Source: CAWGGS01 sp963822095 (GTDB lineage Bacteria > Desulfobacterota > Desulfobulbia > Desulfobulbales > Desulfocapsaceae). Taken from it: DNA of 64,000 nt. The stretch is from contig CAWGGS010000088.1 in the NCBI GenBank assembly GCA_963822095.1, forward strand, positions 1 to 64,000. Direction: 5' to 3'. The position numbers were made by a program, and so were the translations under genes. The notes beneath the pieces were generated by a model that was not told the DNA's origin, did no database searches, and saw only the letters and a list, made by a program, of their open reading frames with translations. Below, piece after piece: positions 18,399-26,367 of the stretch (its first letter is position 1; each line of letters begins with the position of its first letter).

Positions 18399-18742
18399 CA
18401 GAGGTTGATTTCACCCCAGACATCTTCGTTAACTCTCGGTTCATACTCCATAACAAATTCAGTCCAGCCCCATGGTGCATTGGAAATTTCCACCCCGACA
18501 CTTCTTCTGAGACCTTCCTTGCTTACCCATCGAGGTCGTACCGGCATCTTGAAGTGTGAATCCCTGCCCGAAACCACAAGGACCAGTCTTGTTCCATCCG
18601 TATCTAATTTTTTCGGCAAATCTCTCAACCCAATGCCAAATCGTGATACATCTGTAACAATCCCGGGGTAAAAACCTATACCATCAGATATATCCACCGA
18701 CAGATCGCCCATTACCATTCGAGGAAATTTTCTTTTTTCCAT
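18398..18742 (-). CDS. PilZ-domain protein
   Basis: The 114-residue single-domain protein carries both PilZ cyclic-di-GMP contacts: RKFPR (RxxxR) at the N-terminus and DVSRFGIGL (DxSxxG) about 25 residues later, followed by beta-barrel sequence. It likely senses cyclic-di-GMP and acts on a partner protein. CGGAGGAGAT precedes the ATG. Diguanylate cyclase and HD genes nearby give a plausible source of the ligand. Confidence 0.85.
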   Translation of the reverse strand: MEKRKFPRMVMGDLSVDISDGIGFYPGIVTDVSRFGIGLRDLPKKLDTDGTRLVLVVSGRDSHFKMPVRPRWVSKEGLRRSVGVEISNAPWGWTEFVMEYEPRVNEDVWGEINL

Positions 18743-18796
18743 ATCTCCTCCGTATATCGAAATATTAGCCTTCGTTCGTTATCCGGCCGGTGCCCG

Positions 18797-18828
18797 AAGA
18801 CACAGCATCCTGTCAGGATGTTGTGTCT
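18797..18828. terminator. hairpin between the PilZ and aldolase genes
   Basis: AAGACACAGCATCCTG pairs with CAGGATGTTGTGTCTT (one mismatch) around a minimal loop. It lies downstream of the class II aldolase gene and may end its transcript, although the minus-strand T-run is weak. The rest of 18743-19057 shows nothing else. Confidence 0.5.
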
Positions 18829-19057
18829 TTACTTGCAACAAGCCTGCCAGATTTTTCAGAGAGACTAACTTGTTGGCTCCTATCGGATTTTTGTTTTTTT
18901 GAGAATAGGCACAAGGGCCACCGTCGTCGCATTCCCGGAAAACTCGGCCAGGTTTCCGGATTTACGGAGTGCGCAGAATACTGCTCAACAGCCTCTATTC
19001 TTGGCAATCAATGGTTGAAATCCGGAAAAATGGACCAAATTGCAGCGCAAAAAGGGG

Positions 19058-19660
19058 CTACAGCTTTAGTAATGTCTCGATAAGGTTTTGATAATGAGAG
19101 AGGATGAGCCTGCCGGTTAGGTCAATATCGGTCCCAATGGCCACAAAACCATGGTCTTTGAGCAGGATGAAAGGGCCTTGGGTCTTTAAAATCCCAACTG
19201 CGGATTCAGCAAGCTCAACCGTCCCATAGGGATGAAATGTTGTGGTAACAGGAATTCCAAGAGAAATTGCATACTGTTCCAACAGCTTGGAATGTCCGTG
19301 CATAATCGCTTCAATTGATGGAAGTTCCCTGTAAATCATGTAATGCAATATACTTTCCGAAGAAGGATCCGACTTCCCTTTAGTGAAAAAATCTCCAGAA
19401 TCCCCATCGAATCTCTCTATTAGAACGTAGTTATCAGCAGCAAGCTCTTTTTGGGGGACCATTCCTGACCGGGTAATGATCATTGCCTCCCCATCGGTGC
19501 GAAACGATTGGTTACCATAGGCTCCATCAGGATGGACCGGGGTCAATCCCAGTTCAGCCAAGACGAAGGCCCAAGTATTCAGCAGCTCCAGACGTTCGTC
19601 AAAGACGAACCGGTCTCCTGTCTTTTTACAGCCAAATTTAATGCCTGTATATTTTTCCAT
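19058..19660 (-). CDS. class II aldolase/adducin-domain protein
   Basis: The 200-residue protein has the zinc-aldolase fold: GNQSFRTDGEAMIITRSG near residue 55, the metal pair in IEAIMHGHSKLLEQY, then FHPYGTVELAE and LKDHGFVAIG with a third His. Relatives act on fuculose-, rhamnulose- or ribulose-phosphates or on methylthioribulose-phosphate. I set the start at ATG 19660, preceded by GGGAGGAGGAG; an upstream extension has no support. It follows a LUD-domain gene by 64 bp on the same strand, so the pair may act in one pathway of small-sugar or lactate-type metabolism. The true substrate is unknown. Confidence 0.83.
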   Translation of the reverse strand: MEKYTGIKFGCKKTGDRFVFDERLELLNTWAFVLAELGLTPVHPDGAYGNQSFRTDGEAMIITRSGMVPQKELAADNYVLIERFDGDSGDFFTKGKSDPSSESILHYMIYRELPSIEAIMHGHSKLLEQYAISLGIPVTTTFHPYGTVELAESAVGILKTQGPFILLKDHGFVAIGTDIDLTGRLILSHYQNLIETLLKL

Positions 19661-19724
19661 CTCCTCCTCCCGTCTGGAAACGCAATTGGGAAAGCCCGGA
19701 AGGCTTGCACCGCTGTAAAAATTC

Positions 19725-20381
19725 TTAGAGGCCAAGGTCCTGGTTGATAAGAACAATCTTGATCCTTCCCTTGGGAAACGATTTTTCCGTAAACGTCCAG
19801 GTGTTGCATATTCTGTCAGGGCTCTTGCAATCCATACAGGTTGCCGTCTTTTGGCAGGGTATTTTAAGTGTGGGATGCCTTATTGCATTCAGAGGAGCTG
19901 CGTAGTTTCTGATTCTCTCCACGGCCGATTCAAGGGAAGGTACAATCTTGTTTCTTCCAGCCACAATGACCACATTCCTGGGTCCGAAGGTGATCGCTCC
20001 AACTCGATTCCCGACCATATCAAGATTGACGAGTTGCCCGTTCTCCGTCAATGCATTGGTCCCGGCAAAAAAAAGATCCACCAGTAAAGCCTTTCTCCGC
20101 CGCTCGACAATCTCCTCCCGGGAAAGGGTTTTGTCGAAGGTGACAAGAACTTCTATCGCCGGATCTTTCCTGATTTTTTCTAGTATTCCCGTGGCATACA
20201 GACTTTGCGAATCTCCCCATGAGACGGTCCGCGGGCGAAGTTTTGGAAGAATGTCCTCAAAAAAGACTTTCTGCGCCCTCTCCGGCGTGTCAACGAGAAA
20301 GACCTCGAAATTATTGGTCTCCAGGGCCCTTTTGCAGTGTTCTAATTTTTTTCCCCAATAAAAAGAGTGCGGGTCGATCAT
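19725..20381 (-). CDS. LUD-domain protein (lactate utilisation type)
   Basis: The 218-residue protein is a stand-alone LUD domain (DUF162): SWGDSQSLYATGILEKI, LSREEIVERRRKALLVDLF, FFAGTNALTENGQLVNLDMVG-type core and NVVIVAGRNKIV. A Cys-rich segment follows (CQKTATCMDCKSPDRICN). LUD proteins such as LutC and YkgG take part in lactate oxidation; short stand-alone versions are frequent in sulfate reducers and of unclear role. It is followed by the class II aldolase gene, probably in one transcript. Confidence 0.85.
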   Translation of the reverse strand: MIDPHSFYWGKKLEHCKRALETNNFEVFLVDTPERAQKVFFEDILPKLRPRTVSWGDSQSLYATGILEKIRKDPAIEVLVTFDKTLSREEIVERRRKALLVDLFFAGTNALTENGQLVNLDMVGNRVGAITFGPRNVVIVAGRNKIVPSLESAVERIRNYAAPLNAIRHPTLKIPCQKTATCMDCKSPDRICNTWTFTEKSFPKGRIKIVLINQDLGL

Positions 20382-20750
20382 GGTTTATCCACGTATTGGT
20401 TTGCTATGAAAGCCTCTGTGAACCACTGGCCTTGTAAGCTTTCACATTTTGTTGTGGCTGGCCGATCTGGTCCAGCCATGCTGATTATATGGATGAATGC
20501 GACACCTCGTTTACCAACCTTATGTTCAACAAGATATTGTACTTTATCTTGCCGGCTGACAAAAGCAGGAATGTAGGCCCTCTCATTATGTCGGCAAATG
20601 TATAATTATCTATTTTCTGTTAATTATACCAACGGAAACGCCAGACTTTCCTGCTAAAAGGGTGGGGGTTGATGGTGTCAAAACTACCGCCTTTTACTCA
20701 ACTTTTTTCTTTCATGAAAAATTTTGCACGCCTCGCATATGAAGATTTTT
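20382..20750. other. intergenic region upstream of LUD gene
   Basis: No gene is visible. It contains copy B of the dispersed motif and then the left target repeat of mobile element copy 1. Confidence 0.4.
20438..20485 (+). repeat. dispersed intergenic motif, copy B
   Basis: The block reads GCTTTCACATTTTGTTG then TGGCTGGCCGATCTGGT. It aligns with copies A and C. Confidence 0.7.
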
Positions 20751-20999
20751 GGTTCTTCCGGTTAAAGCGTACTTTTGTAAAGCTGAAAAGGACAATCCGG
20801 CAGAGGGCATCGCTTCCGGACGCTACTCTGCGGCCTCATCGCCGGTACACCACGGCTGACGGAGGCCGTCCCTGGCCTGCTCTCAGGTGCGGACGTCCTA
20901 TCCGCACCCCTACGGGCCTTGTGTGGAATACCTTCGGGCCTCCGCGAGGCGTCCTCCGCCTCCCGCGTTAGAGATAAGTACTCTTAATCCGGAAGAACC
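20751..20999 (+). mobile_element. MITE-like element, copy 1 (249 bp)
   Basis: The element begins GGTTCTTCCGGTTAAAGCGT. The reverse complement of its right end reads GGTTCTTCCGGATTAAGAGT, giving terminal inverted repeats of about 26 bp. It is flanked on both sides by the identical 11-bp sequence TGAAGATTTTT (20740-20750 and 21000-21010), a target-site duplication. The interior is GC-rich, contains smaller inverted repeats (GGCTGACGGAGGCCGTCC) and has no convincing coding frame, so it must depend on a transposase encoded elsewhere. Confidence 0.88.
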
Positions 21000-21045
21000 T
21001 GAAGATTTTTACTTATCCATCCTCGATTCGAAGGTTTTTACGAGA

Positions 21046-21095
21046 CTGTCTTGAAACAAAAGGGGAAAGGAATTTCCTCTTTTATTTCAAGACAG
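21046..21095. terminator. nested hairpin after the 21184 gene
   Basis: An outer stem (CTGTCTTGAAA / TTTCAAGACAG) encloses an inner one (AGGGGAAA / TTTCCTCT). It lies downstream of the minus-strand ORF at 21184 and probably ends that transcript. Confidence 0.55.
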
Positions 21096-21183
21096 GACCA
21101 GCAGGCAACATCAATGATATGAGTCAAAAAAAAGACAGTGAAAACAATCGAAAGGAACTCTAAATTCGGGGTGAGACATCTCT

Positions 21184-21660
21184 CTAGTCCAAAAACCTTC
21201 TTTCCCGTATTTCTTTTAGCATTACCTGTTTGAATTCCCAACGTTTATCTTCTCTTTGGATCTCCTGGGAAAGGAGATTTACCAATTCAGCGGTCTTTTG
21301 CGATGGAAGATTGTTTCTCGTAAATCCCAATTCTTCCAGACCATCCTCAACGAGGATTTCTCCTATCGGTCCAACAGCCAGGGACATCCTGTAGACCAAA
21401 AGGCCCAGAAAATCCCTGCCGACAAGGGTGTAGGCCCTTTCGACACTCTCGACCAACCGCATCTTTATGAGTTTTATAATGACCTTACGAAGATCAGTAA
21501 GAATAACACCAGCCTGTTGGGCCACTTGGTCAATGGTCTTTTTGCCATCCAGCATCATGAGGATGTTCAACATCTCACCATCAAGATACAGCTGTCCGAA
21601 TCCGCCACGAAATACCGGTTTAAAAACCATTGCCGATACACCACCCGATGACATGTTCAT
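21184..21660 (-). CDS. hypothetical protein with N-terminal winged-helix-like part
   Basis: The 158-residue cytoplasmic protein starts at an ATG after GGAGAAAGTG. Residues about 20-85 look like a small winged-helix or DUF4388-type module (LYLDGEMLNILMMLDGKKTI, then DLRKVIIKLIKMRLVES). The C-terminal half (AVGPIGEILVEDGLEELGF, LVNLLSQEIQRED) resembles a conserved helical tail found in regulators of delta-proteobacteria. It has no enzyme motif. I would guess a signalling accessory protein, at low confidence. Confidence 0.6.
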   Translation of the reverse strand: MNMSSGGVSAMVFKPVFRGGFGQLYLDGEMLNILMMLDGKKTIDQVAQQAGVILTDLRKVIIKLIKMRLVESVERAYTLVGRDFLGLLVYRMSLAVGPIGEILVEDGLEELGFTRNNLPSQKTAELVNLLSQEIQREDKRWEFKQVMLKEIRERRFLD

Positions 21661-22566
21661 TCACTTTCTCCTTTATCCACAACATCACGTACGAACCTTT
21701 CCCCCACCCTTAAAGGTCTATTCGGATACATGGACACGAGGTTAGAGCATAAGGCCCACGACCACTCTTCAAAAATGGGTTAGGTATTTTCAGGAAATGA
21801 TCTTTAAAAAACGTTCATTTCCTAATCATTAAAACACAAGCCTCCCACCAAGAACTCCCACTGGACTTCTTCTGGCCAGAGCCTTTCGGAGGCCGTGCAA
21901 AGCAACAATTTTATTTATATGAAAGAGATCCCCCGCATTTCAAACTGACTGTTCAATGAAGCAAAATGTATGCCATCTCTTGCGCATATCTATCTTGAAG
22001 AGCAAGCCCAACAGTCGTGGCATAATTGTTTATAAAATTCAACATATTACAATAAGGCTCCTTCTAAAGACGGAAGTTTAATCAATTAGCCGGCTGGAAT
22101 ACCGGCACCCTGGTCCGTCAATTAAGTATACACTTAGGCAACCTCTTTTCGTCTTGTTATATCGTGTATTTTTTTATTTTTCATCGATTTTTTCACCCAC
22201 GAAAATGACCGGAAACTACGTTTACGTTTTTACTGTCAGAAAAGTAATGGAAAGATACAATGACACAAAAAAGCGGCCAAATTGCTCTTGCCGACCCTCT
22301 CGGAAAGACAAGCTTCTTCATTCAAACAAGGACAAATCAAATTTTCTGATAGCATCAAGACCGTAACCCCTTTTATCGAACCAGCCCGTTCTCCCTTTGC
22401 TTGCTCTTTAATAAATGGTACCTTGTAGTCTGCCAGGTTTAACCTGAAGGTCTCCTTGGGGTATCGGCCTTGCCATCCCGGGGTGACGAGCTTTCATGTT
22501 TGGTTGCGGCTGGCCGATCCGGTGCTGCCAGTGGTTATAACAAGATGTATCTGAACAATATTTAAT
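21661..22566. other. 900-bp intergenic region
   Basis: No normal gene is visible. A 29-codon frame at 22260-22349 (MTQKSGQIALADPLGKTSFF) follows GGAAAGATACA and might be a gene start fragment. Copy C of the dispersed motif lies at 22490. The region is AT-rich and looks like decayed DNA. Confidence 0.4.
22490..22526 (+). repeat. dispersed intergenic motif, copy C
   Basis: The block reads GCTTTCATGTTTGGTTG then CGGCTGGCCGATCCGGT, the closest to a consensus of the three copies. Confidence 0.7.
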
Positions 22567-22737
22567 CTGATTACCACTGAAACTCAGCCTACCGAAATGG
22601 AAGGGTGTGAGCTGTTTGTTTCTCGGGTCTCTGCAGCCTGGATGGCTGCAGAGAAGCCCCCAGGGATGGGTTTATGGCGTCCCGAGAAACGAACAGTTCA
22701 CTCCCAGGATCAGTAGCTGAATATTAGTGGTAATCAG
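22567..22737. mobile_element. nested inverted-repeat element (171 bp)
   Basis: The ends match as inverted repeats: CTGATTACCACTGAAACTCAGC-type left end against CTGATTACCACTAATATTCAGC on the other strand. Inside are a second pair (GTGAGCTGTTTGTTTCTCGGG-type arms) and a central hairpin TCTCTGCAGCC/GGCTGCAGAGA. ATATTTAA occurs on both sides (22558-22565 and 22739-22746), each one base from the element, a possible 8-bp target duplication. It ends 25 bp before the lyase start codon and may influence its expression. Confidence 0.65.
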
Positions 22738-22762
22738 TATATTTAAAGGAATAGAACATCCC

Positions 22763-23710
22763 ATGAAGACCCATCGCTCGGTTTTATCAGTTCCGGGGCA
22801 TATACGGAAGATGCACGACAAGGCCGCTCAAAGCTCTACCGATGTCATTATGCTCGACCTGGAAGACAGTGTGCCTCTGGAGTCAAAAGAGACTGCGAGA
22901 AGCCAGGTTTTACAATCCCTTAAAGATATCGATTGGCAGGACAAAATTGTAACCGTCCGAATCAATGGACTGGACACCGCCTTTGCCTACCGAGACCTTC
23001 TGGAGATAGTGGAAGGCGCAGGTAAAATGATACATGCGATTGTCGTGCCCAAGGTCAACCACCCGGCCGATATCCATTTTACAGACCGAATGCTGGACGG
23101 GATAGGGGCTGCCAAAAAATTACCCCATACCATTGGGATCGAAGCTTCGATAGAAACAGCGGAAGGATTGGCTGAGGTGACGACCATTGCTCAAGCCAGT
23201 CGACGTCTGCAGACCCTGGTGTTCGGGATTGCCGATTACTCGGCCTCGATCGGGGCTCGTCTGGTCTCTCTCTCCGGTCATGGAGAAAATGAGGCCTCTA
23301 TCTATCCAGGACATCGCTGGCACTTTGCCCTCAGCCGTCTGGTCATGGCTGCCAAAGCCAACGGGCTATTGGCCATCGATGCCCCCTTCGGTCATTTTAA
23401 GGACCTGGACGGCCTGCACCAATCAACGGTTATGGCCTGCGCCCTGGGTTGTGACGGAAAATGGGCCATCCACCCCAGTCAGCTTGACACCATCAACCAG
23501 GTCTTCTCTCCCACCCCGGAAGACATAAGCCGGGCCGCAACCGTCCTGCAGGCAGCCAAAACAGCGGGCGAGCAACAGCGTGGCGCGATTGCTGTGGACG
23601 GAAGGATGGTGGATCAGGCAACGGTACGTCTTGCCCAGCGCCTCTATGACCAGGCAATCCATCTCGGTATGGTACCGGAGGATGCAGAAAAAGGCTCGGA
23701 AAAGAGTTGA
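22763..23710 (+). CDS. HpcH/HpaI aldolase / CitE-like lyase
   Basis: The 315-residue TIM-barrel protein resembles CitE and malyl-CoA lyases: HRSVLSVPGHIRKMHDKAAQ, then DVIMLDLEDSVPLESKETAR with the acidic metal ligand region, VTVRINGLDT, IEASIETAEGLAEV and VFGIADYSASIGAR, ending with GCDGKWAIHPSQLDTIN. These enzymes cleave or form citramalyl-, malyl- or citryl-CoA esters with Mg2+. No partner citF/citD or CoA-ligase gene is nearby, so citrate lyase function is unlikely. ATG 22763 is chosen because MKTHRSVLSVPG is the family N-terminus and AAAGGA lies upstream. Confidence 0.87.
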   Translation: MKTHRSVLSVPGHIRKMHDKAAQSSTDVIMLDLEDSVPLESKETARSQVLQSLKDIDWQDKIVTVRINGLDTAFAYRDLLEIVEGAGKMIHAIVVPKVNHPADIHFTDRMLDGIGAAKKLPHTIGIEASIETAEGLAEVTTIAQASRRLQTLVFGIADYSASIGARLVSLSGHGENEASIYPGHRWHFALSRLVMAAKANGLLAIDAPFGHFKDLDGLHQSTVMACALGCDGKWAIHPSQLDTINQVFSPTPEDISRAATVLQAAKTAGEQQRGAIAVDGRMVDQATVRLAQRLYDQAIHLGMVPEDAEKGSEKS

Positions 23711-23758
23711 CAAAACAGCAGCTCGAGCCGAGGACCTTCATCGAAGGCGGACAATTAT

Positions 23759-23860
23759 GGCTCATCCGGTTTTTGCGTACTTTGGAAAAGTTGAAAGAAT
23801 TAACCCAGTAGAGATCATCGCTTTCGGTCGCCGCCCTGCGGCCTTATCGCCTGGGAACCA
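23759..23860 (+). mobile_element. MITE-like element, copy 2 (3'-truncated)
   Basis: The first 102 bases, from GGCTCATCCGGTTTTTGCGT to CGCCTGGGAACCA, match the reverse complement of the right end of copy 5 with few mismatches. The match then stops. No second terminal repeat or target duplication is evident. Confidence 0.8.
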
Positions 23861-23959
23861 TATTTTTTCCATCCTTAAACAAATTCCGCTGTAAGTATTT
23901 CGTGTCTCCCGCGACTGATAGATATAGCCATTATGGCATTTATCAAAAGGAGACCTATT

Positions 23960-25006
23960 ATGAATACAAAGATTCAATATAATATTAATTATTTAGCTAA
24001 GATCACAGGGGCAGTCACCGCGGTTTTATTAATGGCAGCCGGAACATGGCTGTTTATGGCCTCTCCAGTCCGGGCGGAATCCTCCAAACCTGGGGGAAAA
24101 CATATGAACACAGGGCATACCGGCGAATTGGCCCCATATGCAGGCTATCTGAAAGCCCATCAGAAGGTGCAGCATCCCCTGCAACTTCTCGGCGGGCCCT
24201 TGGAGGTCAAGGTGACTCAGAAAGTTGGTGGAGTGCACGTCTCCTTACCGGATTTTCGTCGTCTGGACCCCGACGTTTTCGGCACACCGGAACACCCCCG
24301 GGCCTTTGGCGGCACTCCGATGATCGACGGAGTGCCGTTACCGCTTCGCAAAGTACAGGATGGACGCTATACAAAGGTTGCCCATTTGTCTCCATTTGGT
24401 GACAAGGCGATTGTGATGGGAAAGGGAAATCTTCAAATGGACGTTGTGGATGCCACCGCCACCGACGCCGCGACCTCGCGGGATTCAGTCCATTTCACAG
24501 CAAGCTGGCAGGATAAGAACGGCAACGTCTACGGAGTTCGCTGCTGTCGGAGACTGGCCGTGCATGGCACGGAATATCCGACCTTCGGCGGTGTCGTGAC
24601 CAACGGTTTAATGCACGGGTCATCGCGGGTCGGAACCAGCCTGATGCCGACGCTTTATGACTATGCCGCCTTTTGGGGAATGGGAGAGGTCCTCAAAAAC
24701 GGTAAGGTGATCGATTCCCCACGTCTCGTTCACGTCATGCTTACCGAATACGTCCGCACCAAAGGGTATGCACTGGCTTTCGACGATCAGGTTACTCCCG
24801 AGCGTGTTCATTTGCACCTGATGGTTCCGCCGATGATGCCGAATATGAAACAGGGTGGCTTCACTCCGGATCCGGTAAAGACAGGCTTTACCCTGGCCAA
24901 CGGAAAACCGCTGCCCTTCTGGCATGTCATGTTTCAAAACATCTCCGTACGCGCCCGCCATCTCGATAATGGTTGGGTGCGCTTCCCACAAACAGCTGCA
25001 AAATAA
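23960..25006 (+). CDS. exported protein of unknown function
   Basis: The 348-residue protein has an N-terminal signal segment (LLMAAGTWLFMASPVRA, cleavage likely after VRA). The mature part is beta-rich and contains several His/Met clusters, for example HLHLMVPPMMPNM and FWHVMFQNIS, and a Cys pair in VYGVRCCRRLAVHG. I do not recognise the family. A blue-copper gene follows 114 bp downstream on the same strand, so a periplasmic copper or electron-transfer role is a reasonable guess. ATG 23960 follows AGGAGACCTATT and gives a proper signal peptide; the longer in-frame start does not. Confidence 0.7.
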   Translation: MNTKIQYNINYLAKITGAVTAVLLMAAGTWLFMASPVRAESSKPGGKHMNTGHTGELAPYAGYLKAHQKVQHPLQLLGGPLEVKVTQKVGGVHVSLPDFRRLDPDVFGTPEHPRAFGGTPMIDGVPLPLRKVQDGRYTKVAHLSPFGDKAIVMGKGNLQMDVVDATATDAATSRDSVHFTASWQDKNGNVYGVRCCRRLAVHGTEYPTFGGVVTNGLMHGSSRVGTSLMPTLYDYAAFWGMGEVLKNGKVIDSPRLVHVMLTEYVRTKGYALAFDDQVTPERVHLHLMVPPMMPNMKQGGFTPDPVKTGFTLANGKPLPFWHVMFQNISVRARHLDNGWVRFPQTAAK

Positions 25007-25120
25007 ATTTAAATAACGCCCAGGTTCCGGCAACCTCAACTGATCAAAGATCGTATATGTTAAACGCGGATTGCTGATCAGCCAGGGGAGTCGGAACCAG
25101 GGTCGGGAGAAAATGGTGCT

Positions 25121-25531
25121 ATGAATACATCAACTCATACAATTTTGGTCGGATTCCAAATCCTCGGAATCTGTCTCGTATTTTCACTCGTCAGCCCCCG
25201 GCTGAGTAAAGCCAAGACCACACCTGTGACCGTTTCAGTCAAGATGAGTGATCAGCTCACGTTTGAGCCGGATCATGTCACCATTCATTCGGGTGACACG
25301 GTGGAATGGAAAAACACCTCAGTACTGGTCCATACCGTAACAGATGTAATAAAGTCTGCCGGCAACCGGAAGGACGCCGCCATCCCCAAGGGGGCAGCGG
25401 GCTTCGACTCCGGAGATCTCGCTCCCGGCGCATCCTATCGCCACACCTTTATGCAACCAGGGCAATACCGGTATTTTTGCAAACCCCACGAAGCAGCTGG
25501 AATGACGGGGGTCATCACGGTTGAACCATAG
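25121..25531 (+). CDS. plastocyanin-like blue copper protein
   Basis: The 136-residue periplasmic cupredoxin has a hydrophobic signal region (residues about 8-30). The copper ligands are in place: His71 (SVLVHTVTD), Cys120, His123 and Met128 (FCKPHEAAGM). It should shuttle single electrons. FEPDHVTIHSGDTVEWKN is typical of the amicyanin/pseudoazurin/plastocyanin group. The neighbouring exported protein may be its redox partner. Confidence 0.9.
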   Translation: MNTSTHTILVGFQILGICLVFSLVSPRLSKAKTTPVTVSVKMSDQLTFEPDHVTIHSGDTVEWKNTSVLVHTVTDVIKSAGNRKDAAIPKGAAGFDSGDLAPGASYRHTFMQPGQYRYFCKPHEAAGMTGVITVEP

Positions 25532-25563
25532 CCCGGATTTCTTATGAACACCGTGGCAATTTG

Positions 25564-25620
25564 GGTTCATCCGAAGGAAGCGTACGTTTGTAAAGCTGAA
25601 AGGAACAATTCGGAAGAACC
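25564..25620 (+). mobile_element. MITE-like element, copy 3 (57-bp minimal form)
   Basis: This copy keeps the left end (GGTTCATCCGAAGGAAGCGT, then GTAAAGCTGAAAGG) joined directly to the right terminal sequence CGGAAGAACC; the interior is gone. GCAATTTG occurs perfectly on both sides (25556-25563 and 25621-25628). The intact 8-bp duplication implies that the 57-bp form itself moved, or was deleted after insertion. Confidence 0.85.
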
Positions 25621-25723
25621 GCAATTTGGCTGTAGCCAAAGATGTCTCTTCCCTCAGCGAACCTCGTCAGGTTGCTGTATCCAAGTTCATTGCATATGGT
25701 CAAACGCGCCGATGCTCAGGGCC

Positions 25724-25948
25724 TCAATTTCGTTGCCTATACCTCTCACGTAATGGCGGGGGCAATTTCGGTTTCCAGCCCTTGGCCTTAAAAGTGTTGA
25801 GCAGGACAGTTGCCTGACGATCGTTTAGGCTTGATGTGGAATCGACCTGAAATTTCATGAAGAGCAGATTCCGGTATACCTCATCGGTGAGTCCTAATTC
25901 TTTTTTCGCAACGTGGATCTTGGCCAGAACGGCCTTTCTCGGTGCCAT
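25724..25948 (-). pseudogene. phage GemA/gp16-like protein, C-terminally truncated
   Basis: The 74 residues match the N-terminal part of the Mu gp16/GemA (DUF1018) family: RKAVLAKIHVAKKELGLTDE, then a short helical linker and LLNTFKAKGWKPK. Family members are usually 130-190 residues, so the C-terminal half is missing and the reading frame ends in low-complexity PPPLRERYRQRN. A good ribosome site (GGAGG) precedes the ATG. No other phage gene is nearby; it is a prophage relic beside mobile element copy 3. Confidence 0.7.
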
Positions 25949-26367
25949 GGTTCAGCCTCCGTTTCTTTATTTCTAAAAGAAAAATAGTACGCATCCGGCA
26001 ACTTGGCAAGGCACCTGTTTCGACTGTACTCCTCTTTCTCAATCAATTTACCGCTCCAGGCACAGATACCACTTTTCCTCAGAGGTTTTGTTCTTCCTCA
26101 GACTTTTAAAAGAGGTCGAAAGGCAAGTCTTGTTCCACCATCCACAGCAGTGTTTCAGATTGTTTTATGCAACTGTATCGTACTGTTCCAATATGTGCCG
26201 GACTCTTTAATGTCCTCTCTTCCAGGAAGCCTCGCTTTGTGTGCCACAATTAATTAATATAATTGGATATAAATAATATATCCACCAGTGGCACAGCTCT
26301 TGCTAATTGTAAAATGCAACATTGCAAAACGACCTGTTTTGATACGTCATTAACCCAGGAGACAGAT
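25949..26367. other. AT-rich intergenic region
   Basis: About 420 bp precede the kinase-like/REC gene. Short frames only; no gene, terminator or repeat that I can support. Confidence 0.4.

Noticed and set aside
22763..23710. citrate lyase beta subunit
   Set aside because: The fold fits CitE, but no citD, citF or citX gene is present, so a stand-alone malyl- or citramalyl-CoA lyase is more likely.
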